A stretch of DNA of 64,000 nucleotides from Actinomycetota bacterium (GTDB lineage Bacteria; Actinomycetota; Coriobacteriia; Anaerosomatales; PHET01), in contig JAJUJM010000005.1 of assembly GCA_029265315.1 (NCBI GenBank), positions 1 through 64,000 on the forward strand, written 5' to 3'. Under the pieces are notes generated by a model. The model saw only the letters and a program-made list of their open reading frames with translations. It did no database searches and was not told the origin of the DNA. Within the stretch, counting starts at the first letter, position 1, and each line of letters begins with the position of its first letter. Shown piece after piece: positions 58,292 to 64,000 of the stretch. Position numbers and translations under genes: made by a program.

Positions 58292-59848
58292 ATGCTTGAG
58301 ATCGTCGTGTTCGTGTGCGGGGCCGGCCTCATGGGCCTCGAGTTCATCGCCGCAAGGCTTCTCGCCCCCGCACTCGGCAGCTCCCTGTTCGTGTGGGGGG
58401 CCGTGCTCTCAATCGTCATGGTGGCCCTGTCACTGGGATACTGGGCCGGCGGCCAAGTCGCGGACCGCTTCGGGTCCACGCGCACGCTGGCACCCGTCAT
58501 CGCCGCGGCTGGGCTGTTCACCGTGGCGGTTCCTCGCCTGACCGACCTCGTACTGCCGTTCGTCGCGGGACTCGGCGCCCGGAGCGGGTCGCTTCTGGCC
58601 TCCGCGGTCGTGTTCTTCGCGCCGTCCCTCCTGTTGGCGATGGTGTCGCCGCTGGGTGTGCGGCTCGCCGCCGGCACGCGGGTCGAGCACATCGGGCGCT
58701 CGGCTGGACAGCTCTACGCGATCTCGACCGCCGGCAGCATCGTGGGCACCATCGCCACGGCGTTCTGGCTGATCCCACTCCTGTCGCTCGACGGGCTCAC
58801 GGTGGGTATCGGGTTCACACTGTTCGCCGCGGCGCTGTTGGCGCTGGCGCTGCCGGTCCGGTATGCGGACCCGGCGCCCGCTCCGATGAGCGCCGCGTCC
58901 GCCCGCCTCGCCGCAACCACCATCGTCACGATGGTCGCCGGCGTGATCATCGGCACCGCATCGCTCATCGGGCCGGCCTCCGCGGCACCGGGAGTGGCCG
59001 CCGGCGAGCGGGTCGTCTACCGCAAGGACACCCAGTACCACCGCCTGCTCGTCACAGAGGACGACACCGAGCGCCACCTGCGCTTCGACCGCAGCCATCA
59101 GAGCGCGATGTACCTGGACGACCCGTTCGAGACGAGCTTCGCCTACCCGCAGTACCTGCACCTGGCCATGGCCGCGAAGCCCGATGCGCGCCGCGTGCTC
59201 ATCGTGGGACTTGGCGGGGGCTCGCTCGTCAAGCGCATGTGGCGCGACTACCCGCAGCTGAGCATAGACGTAGCCGAGCTCGACCCGGTCGTCGTCGACG
59301 TCGCGTACGAGTACTTCGAGCTGCCCCGAGACGAACGCATCACCGTCGTCACCGAAGACGGGCGCCGCTTCCTGACGGGCACGGGAAACCGCTACGACAT
59401 CATCGTCATGGATGCCTACCACGCGGACGCACTCCCCTCGCACCTGACCACCGAGGAGTTCTTCCGCGAGATCGACGCGCACCTGTCGCCGGGCGGCGTC
59501 GTCGCCTACAACATCATCGGCTCGATCGAAGGCGAGCGCAGCCGACTGTTCCGCAGCATGTACCGCACCGCCGGACTCGTGTGGAGACAGCGCTGGGTCT
59601 TTCCCATCGGCATCAGCTCTGACGTCCAGACGGCGAGCAACCGCAACATCATCATGCTCGCGACCCACGGCCCCGGAGACGAGGGCGCACTCCGGGAGCG
59701 CATCCGCGACCGGGTGGGCGGGACCGTCACCGTGAGCGGTTTCGACCGGTTCGGCGATGACCTGTGGACTCGACCCATCGCGATCGACGACGTGCCCGTG
59801 CTGACCGACGCCCACGCGCCGACCGATGCGCTCATCTCGGTGAACTGA
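58292..59848 (+). CDS. fused membrane and spermidine-synthase-like protein
   Basis: A 518-residue protein. The N-terminal half (about 1-230) has about seven membrane helices of the MFS/spermidine-synthase-fused type (GLMGLEFIAARLLAPALGSSLFVWGAVLSIVMVALSLGYW). The C-terminal half (about 270-480) is a spermidine-synthase-like methyltransferase-fold domain, with ILIVGLGGGSLVKRMW, VDVAELDPVVVDVAYEYF and IIVMDAYHADALPSHLTTEEFF. Whether it makes polyamines is uncertain, as many fused members have other or unknown substrates. ATG 58292 follows AAAGGG. Confidence 0.85.
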   Translation: MLEIVVFVCGAGLMGLEFIAARLLAPALGSSLFVWGAVLSIVMVALSLGYWAGGQVADRFGSTRTLAPVIAAAGLFTVAVPRLTDLVLPFVAGLGARSGSLLASAVVFFAPSLLLAMVSPLGVRLAAGTRVEHIGRSAGQLYAISTAGSIVGTIATAFWLIPLLSLDGLTVGIGFTLFAAALLALALPVRYADPAPAPMSAASARLAATTIVTMVAGVIIGTASLIGPASAAPGVAAGERVVYRKDTQYHRLLVTEDDTERHLRFDRSHQSAMYLDDPFETSFAYPQYLHLAMAAKPDARRVLIVGLGGGSLVKRMWRDYPQLSIDVAELDPVVVDVAYEYFELPRDERITVVTEDGRRFLTGTGNRYDIIVMDAYHADALPSHLTTEEFFREIDAHLSPGGVVAYNIIGSIEGERSRLFRSMYRTAGLVWRQRWVFPIGISSDVQTASNRNIIMLATHGPGDEGALRERIRDRVGGTVTVSGFDRFGDDLWTRPIAIDDVPVLTDAHAPTDALISVN

Positions 59849-59870
59849 GCGGCGCGCGGAAAGCCGCTCA
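59846..59870. terminator. bidirectional terminator containing both stop codons
   Basis: TGAGCGGC (59846-59853) pairs perfectly with GCCGCTCA (59863-59870) around a 9-base loop. The TGA of the plus-strand gene and the TGA of the minus-strand nitroreductase gene are the outermost bases of the two arms. Confidence 0.75.
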
Positions 59871-60383
59871 CCCGCCCCAACGCTCTGCGTGCACGTAGGC
59901 GGGTTCGTAGCGGTCGACCGACGGCTTGGCCTCGCCCGGATGCCCGAGGGCGATCATCGACATGGGGAAGACGCCCGCCGGGACGCCGCAGGCACGCCGC
60001 ACGTTCTCGACACGCTCCTCGACCGGGTACACCCCTATCCAGACCGCGCCGAGTCCGATGGCGTGCGCTGCTATGAGCAGGTTCTCGATGGCCGCCGAGC
60101 AGTCCTGGACCCAGTAGCCGGGGTGCTTCTCCTCGCGCGTGTCCCCGCAGATGACCAGGCCGACAGGCGCTCGTGCGATCATGCCGGCATAGGGGGTCGC
60201 CTGCGCCAGCACACGGCGCTGCGTCTCGTCGCGAACGACGATGAAGCGCCACGGCTGCTGGTTGCCCGCGCTCGGAGCCGCCATCGCAGCGCGCAGCACG
60301 GTGTCGAGCTGCTCGTCCGTGACCGGTTCGTCAGCGTAGGTCCGGATCGACCGACGCCCCATGATCGCTTCGACAGCATCCAT
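59868..60383 (-). CDS. nitroreductase family protein
   Basis: A 171-residue FMN-dependent enzyme with the family core: MDAVEAIMGRRSIRTYADEPVTDEQLDTVLRAAMAAPSAGNQQPWRFIVV (FMN-binding Arg/Ser and Asn motifs), then SAAIENLLIAAHAIGLGAVWIGVYP and GHPGEAKP. It reduces nitro or quinone compounds with NAD(P)H, or acts in flavin metabolism. It is a bit short but complete for the small subfamily. ATG 60383 has GAGGAGG about 8 bases upstream. Confidence 0.92.
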   Translation of the reverse strand: MDAVEAIMGRRSIRTYADEPVTDEQLDTVLRAAMAAPSAGNQQPWRFIVVRDETQRRVLAQATPYAGMIARAPVGLVICGDTREEKHPGYWVQDCSAAIENLLIAAHAIGLGAVWIGVYPVEERVENVRRACGVPAGVFPMSMIALGHPGEAKPSVDRYEPAYVHAERWGG

Positions 60384-60476
60384 CGTGGCTTCCTCCTCAC
60401 ACAAGCTCTGAATCCACCTTACTGACATACCCAAGCGCTTGACGTGATGAGCGCTCCATCCGTGAGGTCCGAAGAC

Positions 60477-61367
60477 CTACTCCGCTGTCACCGGAACAGG
60501 CGTGGACACTCGCCGGACGATGCCCTCGCCTGCGAACAGGGCGAGCGCCGCCCAGACCGCAGCGAAGCCGAGGAGCGTGTGCACGGACACGCGCTCCCGG
60601 AACACGAAGACGCCCAGCAGGAACTGCAGGGTCGGCGCGATATACTGCAGGATGCCGATCCACACCAACGGGATCCGACGTGCGGCTGACGAGAACAAGA
60701 GCAGCGGCACGCTCGTGACGACCCCCGCTCCCACGAGTAGCGCCCAGGTGAGCCATCCGTCGCCGAGCAGGTGGCCCGCACCCCGGAGCTCCGCTGACAA
60801 GAGCACCCCTGCGGCCGGCACGAACAGAAGCCCCGTCTCAAGCGCGAGCCCGTCGACCGACCCCAGCGGCGCCGTCTTCTTGACAAGCCCATAGGCGGCG
60901 AACGTCGACGCGAGCACGAGGGCGATCCACGGAAGCCTGCCGTAATCGTACGTGAGGTAGGCGACGCCGAGGGCTGCGAGCGCCACAGACATCCACTGGG
61001 CGGGCCTGAGCCGTTCGCCGAAGAACACGACGCCCAGCACGACCGAGAGCAGCGGGTTGATGAAGTAGCCCAGGCTCGTCTCGACGACGAAACCCGCGTT
61101 CACTCCCCAGACGTAGGTGAGCCAGTTGGCCCCTAGGAGCACGGCGGCGGCCGCGTACACGCCGAGCGTCCGCGCCTTGAACGCCTCCGCCGAGAACGCC
61201 CGCACCTGCCCCATGAGGACGAGGGCGACGGCGAGCAGCACGCTCGACCACACGATCCGGTGGCTGATGATCTGCAGCGGCGGCACCTGGTGCAACGCCT
61301 TCCAGTACAGCGGGAGCAGCCCCCATACCACGTACGCCGCCGCCGCCTGCCATACGCCCTTGTTCAT
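60477..61367 (-). CDS. rarD: EamA-family transporter RarD
   Basis: A 296-residue, ten-helix DMT transporter. The N-terminal YVVWGLLPLYWKALHQVPPLQIISHRIVWS is the RarD signature; GYFINPLLSVVLGVVFFGERLRPAQWMSVALAALGV and QYIAPTLQFLLGVFVFRE complete the two EamA halves. Substrate is unknown (often linked to chloramphenicol phenotype). ATG 61367 follows a weak purine run. It is divergent from the AsnC/Lrp gene. Confidence 0.88.
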   Translation of the reverse strand: MNKGVWQAAAAYVVWGLLPLYWKALHQVPPLQIISHRIVWSSVLLAVALVLMGQVRAFSAEAFKARTLGVYAAAAVLLGANWLTYVWGVNAGFVVETSLGYFINPLLSVVLGVVFFGERLRPAQWMSVALAALGVAYLTYDYGRLPWIALVLASTFAAYGLVKKTAPLGSVDGLALETGLLFVPAAGVLLSAELRGAGHLLGDGWLTWALLVGAGVVTSVPLLLFSSAARRIPLVWIGILQYIAPTLQFLLGVFVFRERVSVHTLLGFAAVWAALALFAGEGIVRRVSTPVPVTAE

Positions 61368-61611
61368 GCCGCCGCTTTCGGATCGTAGCCGGTCAGTGCA
61401 GACACCGCAGTATGCCATCGCGCAGACCTGAGGTCATGCGTGGCGAGTCAAGCTCGACAGTGACAGAGAGGACGCCCGCCTGACATCGAACCTCCAGGGT
61501 GGAATACTGGAACTCAAGAGTACTCTCGACGGCCGCACGCCGATACCGCGCTTGACGCTGGTCTCCGCGCGCGTCCGTGTATCGACCGCAGACCGACTGC
61601 GAGGTGCCGCC

Positions 61612-62103
61612 ATGGGAAGACCGCTCACCGCACTCGACAAGCGCCTGATCAGCCTGTTCGCATCCGACGGGCGTCTGCCCATGGCCGAGGCCGCCGTGCG
61701 AGCAGGCGTCTCCCGGCCCACGGTCGCGTCCCGCGTCAAGGCGCTCGTCGACGACGGGGTGCTGCGCTTCGCGGCCCTCGTGGACGCATCACGCGCCGGA
61801 GGTCTGACGGTGGGCCTCGTCGGGATCAAGCTCGAAGGCCATGCGCTCGAGGAGACCGTGACGAAGATCGCCGCACTCGATGACGTGAGCTGGGCGGCGG
61901 TCGTGACCGGCCGGTACGACATCATCGCCCAGGTCGTCACGCAAGGCGGGATGGAGGGCCTCTACCGGTTCGTGAACGCCGGGCTCAACTCGGTGGGCGG
62001 CATCGCCTCAAGCGAGATGTTCGTTGTCATGAAGGCCACCGGCAAGTGGTCGTCGCTTCCGCCCGGACTGCTGCGCGAGTGGAGCACGAAGGCGAGCGAG
62101 TAG
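61612..62103 (+). CDS. Lrp/AsnC family transcriptional regulator
   Basis: A 163-residue regulator. The N-terminal wHTH (about 5-60) has LTALDKRLISLFASDGRLPMAEAAVRAGVSRPTVASRVKALVDDGVLRF. The C-terminal RAM/AsnC-type ligand domain has VGLVGIKLEGHALEETVTKIAALDDVSWAAVVTGRYDIIAQV. It senses an amino acid or related metabolite and binds DNA as a dimer/octamer. ATG 61612 follows GAGGTG. An AGAGTACTCT palindrome at 61517-61526 upstream is a candidate operator. Confidence 0.88.
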   Translation: MGRPLTALDKRLISLFASDGRLPMAEAAVRAGVSRPTVASRVKALVDDGVLRFAALVDASRAGGLTVGLVGIKLEGHALEETVTKIAALDDVSWAAVVTGRYDIIAQVVTQGGMEGLYRFVNAGLNSVGGIASSEMFVVMKATGKWSSLPPGLLREWSTKASE

Positions 62104-62159
62104 GCTGCTGCGAACGCCGAGAGGGCGCCTCTGAAGCAGGCCACTCCCCGCTTCCGGAT

Positions 62160-62819
62160 CTACAGCACGCTGAACTTACGCCAGTCCGAGTAGGACTGCT
62201 CGTGATTGGCGCACTTGTGCGACGCCCGGACACGCCAAAGCCCCACCATGGAGCGCGTGACCTTCAAGTCGTAGGCCCATCGTGTCGTGTCCGCGTTGAC
62301 GGCCGTCACCGTATCGACCGCGGACGACAGCTTCCGCTCCCACTTGCGCGTACGCGCGTTGAACTTCTCGAGTTGCACGTCCATGTTCGGGGAGGGGTGA
62401 AGAGGACGAATCGTGCCGGTGATGCGCGCAGTCGTGCCGGGGCGGACAACCGCCTTGACGCTCGGACGCGTCAGCGGCACGTGTACCCCCACGTACACCG
62501 GCTCGGACATCATCCCGTCGATCTCGACGGTGTAGGTCGCATTGCGGCGCGGCCGCACGATGAACTGGTAGATGGCCGGGTCAGCGTACGACACGGGGAC
62601 CGTACCGAGGACCTGGTAGCTCGGCGAACCCGCCGGCTGCATGCGGAACACGGCGGTCGACGGTCCGGTGGTCGCTGTCGCCATCAGCGTGATGACCCCA
62701 GGGTACTCGACAGCGGACACGTCGCTGGTGAGCGTCGGCGGCTCAAGCGCGACAGCCACCGTGACCAAGCAGGCGACGGCGACCACGACCACGACGGATG
62801 CCACTGAAATCCTCTTCAT
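62160..62819 (-). CDS. secreted protein with shared C-terminal module (paralogue)
   Basis: A 219-residue exported protein. The signal peptide is VASVVVVVAVACLVTVAVA; the mature N-terminal Ig-like region (about 25-115) has PGVITLMATATTGPSTAVFRM. The C-terminal module (about 120-219) has TGTIRPLHPSPNMDVQLEKF and GLWRVRASHK and ends DWRKFSVL, like those at 4690-5490 and 54220-55005. ATG 62819 has GGAGGGG at 4-5 bases; the open frame upstream is spurious. Confidence 0.75.
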   Translation of the reverse strand: MKRISVASVVVVVAVACLVTVAVALEPPTLTSDVSAVEYPGVITLMATATTGPSTAVFRMQPAGSPSYQVLGTVPVSYADPAIYQFIVRPRRNATYTVEIDGMMSEPVYVGVHVPLTRPSVKAVVRPGTTARITGTIRPLHPSPNMDVQLEKFNARTRKWERKLSSAVDTVTAVNADTTRWAYDLKVTRSMVGLWRVRASHKCANHEQSYSDWRKFSVL

Positions 62820-62887
62820 CAGGCCCCTCCAACGACTCCTCGACGACTCCAACACCAAAGCGACGAACGCCGCCTCGACCTTGACGC

Positions 62888-63361
62888 TCAGCGTAGCACC
62901 TTGCGTGCCCCGGCCATGTGCATCGCCGACTCCACGAACGCCATCGCCACGCAACCCATCGCGAGCGAGGCGATGAGTGATGCGGTGTTGGGACCGACCA
63001 CGGCGATCCCAATCGCCAGCAAGGCGACCGAAGCAGCGTACAGCCACGCCACCAACGGCGAGGGCTTGACCACCCGCTCGCCTTGGTGCTCGCCGTACGT
63101 GGCCGAACGCCCGGCGAAGAACCCAACGACCGCGCCGACAGCGACGGCCGCACCCAGCGCGACCCACGAGAAACGGAAACCCCCCAGAAGTGAGGCGACG
63201 ACGATGGCGGCAGCGGTGAGCAACGGCGCCACGAGCGTGGAGCCGCGCACGTAGCGAGGACGAGCAGCTCTGGCGCCCACCGCGATGGACAGCAACACGC
63301 CGAGCGCGGCCACGCCGACCTGCGCCCAGAAGACGTACTGGGCCACCTGCGAAGCGGTCAC
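62888..63361 (-). CDS. integral membrane protein, unknown function
   Basis: A 157-residue protein with four membrane helices (WAQVGVAALGVLLSIAVGA, LVAPLLTAAAIVVASLLGG, ALGAAVAVGAVVGFFAGRS, WLYAASVALLAIGIAVVG) plus a possible C-terminal one. It overlaps the upstream gene by 4 bp (ATGA). No family recognised. Confidence 0.65.
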   Translation of the reverse strand: MTASQVAQYVFWAQVGVAALGVLLSIAVGARAARPRYVRGSTLVAPLLTAAAIVVASLLGGFRFSWVALGAAVAVGAVVGFFAGRSATYGEHQGERVVKPSPLVAWLYAASVALLAIGIAVVGPNTASLIASLAMGCVAMAFVESAMHMAGARKVLR

Positions 63362-64000
63362 TGCTCGCCACCCCCTTCGCCGGCATCAGCCTGTGAGGCT
63401 GTGGCGGCACCAGCCTGCGCCCGCTCGACCTCGGCGTTGGTCATGGTCCCCAGCTCGAAGAAGGCCAGCTCGGCCGGGAATCGAGGGCCGAAGAAGACCG
63501 CCGCCATCACCACCATGATCCCGGCCCAGAGTCCGATCACCGCGAGTGCGAGCAGCTTCTCCGGGTCGCCCAGCGGCGCCTGCAGCGGCGGCGCGCCCAC
63601 GGCCGAGAGGCCCTCAAGGGCCTTCACAGCACCGGCCCTCTCGGTCTCCGGCGGCTCGCCCCCTTCCACAGGGTTGGCGATGTGCCACGCCGCGGCCGCG
63701 TCGGGGTCCATCGTCGTGGCCACCCGTTCGACCGATCCTTCCGCCGAACCGCTGTATCGGTCGAGCGCGGTACCCGTGCCGCCGCCGCTCGCCCGCCACA
63801 CGTCGCCCTCGGGGACGAACGTGACCGTGCCGTTGCCGCTCAAGACCGCCGAGTAGATCCCCGGCACGGTCGGAGAGAGGACCAGCTCCTCTCCGACCCA
63901 CGATTCCGTCGCCGGAACCACGACGTGGTAGCCCTCAGCGGCCAACGTGAGCTCGGCCTCGTCGCCGGCATCGAACGCGTAGACCGTTATGGGCACCTGC
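63358..64000 (-). CDS. extracytoplasmic beta-domain protein with C-terminal TM (partial)
   Basis: The frame is open through the right edge, so the start is probably outside the window; the in-frame GTG at 63996 would leave it without a signal. The visible 212 residues have a beta-rich domain (VYAFDAGDEAELTLAAEGYHVVVPATESWVGEELVLSP), a Gly/Ser/Glu-rich hinge and a membrane helix (LLALAVIGLWAGIMVVMAAVFFG) followed by a short cytoplasmic tail ending EGGGEQ. It is coupled to the downstream four-helix membrane protein. Function unknown. Confidence 0.6.
   Translation of the reverse strand, partial: QVPITVYAFDAGDEAELTLAAEGYHVVVPATESWVGEELVLSPTVPGIYSAVLSGNGTVTFVPEGDVWRASGGGTGTALDRYSGSAEGSVERVATTMDPDAAAAWHIANPVEGGEPPETERAGAVKALEGLSAVGAPPLQAPLGDPEKLLALAVIGLWAGIMVVMAAVFFGPRFPAELAFFELGTMTNAEVERAQAGAATASQADAGEGGGEQ

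Noticed and set aside
56776-58692. Extended 638-codon reading of the NDH-2 gene
   Set aside because: The first 195 codons are Arg/Thr/Ala-rich and cross the divergent promoter region; the GTG at 58107 has an RBS and begins at the FAD motif.
1-64000. CRISPR array, insertion sequence or prophage
   Set aside because: No spaced repeats, transposase or phage genes were seen on either strand; the only tandem repeat is the 66-bp tract at 12099-12164.

Overview
The window is high-GC, densely packed bacterial chromosome carrying about 60 protein genes and three tRNA genes. It has short intergenic gaps, many ATGA/GTGA start-stop overlaps and AGGAGG-type ribosome binding sites. I saw no phage, insertion sequence, CRISPR array or rRNA. 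The gene set suggests an anaerobic or microaerophilic Actinomycetota, possibly a Coriobacteriia/OPB41-like lineage: a DUF438-hemerythrin-PAS protein, a bacteriohemerythrin, an NDH-2-like flavoprotein, an OFA-type MFS carrier, lipoproteins, and secreted proteins sharing a C-terminal beta module. The lineage is inferred from style and content, not from a marker gene.

Layout. 1-4.7 kb: a HEAT-repeat protein overlapping an HD-GYP protein, a small Cys-rich protein, and a lipoprotein PQQ-type sugar dehydrogenase. 4.2-12.1 kb (minus): a membrane protein, a secreted PPC-like protein, threonine aldolase with a D-cysteine desulfhydrase-like enzyme, a MacB/FtsX-type ABC exporter, and RsgA. 12.2-15.7 kb (minus): a metY-metX-metW methionine operon preceded by a promoter, a Met-rich leader peptide and alternative RNA hairpins. 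15.8-19.6 kb (plus): flavin reductase, the FNR-type promoter and DUF438-hemerythrin gene, and two membrane proteins. 19.6-25.3 kb: an OFA-type MFS transporter, a TrkH potassium-uptake operon, a kinase remnant, a secreted nuclease and a tRNA-Lys/tRNA-Glu operon. 25.3-34.6 kb: MscS, a PabB-PabC fusion, PurH, and a receptor-like locus of two periplasmic-binding lipoproteins plus a histidine kinase. 34.6-40.3 kb (minus): purF, an LTA-synthase-like gene, purM, purN and a DUF4126 gene. 40.5-54 kb: envelope functions (GAF-TM protein, CapA, a small wHTH regulator, a coiled-coil membrane protein, a large secreted metalloprotease, a hemerythrin, a D,D-carboxypeptidase, an RlpA-like protein) plus RidA. 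54-64 kb: another PPC-like secreted protein, a Tat-exported AOC-barrel protein next to an orphan Hcp, tRNA-Ser, NDH-2, a spermidine-synthase-like protein, nitroreductase, RarD, an Lrp/AsnC regulator, a third secreted paralogue, and two membrane genes running off the right edge.

The strongest unexplained signals are regulatory. One is a 35-codon leader ORF with six Met codons among codons 9-15 in front of the methionine operon, embedded in mutually exclusive hairpins. Another is a perfect TTGAC-N4-GTCAA palindrome exactly 41.5 bp upstream of the predicted start of the DUF438-hemerythrin transcript. Also notable are an HD-GYP protein whose catalytic His is Tyr, a histidine kinase translationally coupled to a periplasmic-binding lipoprotein, and the AOC-barrel/Hcp pair with no type VI secretion genes nearby.
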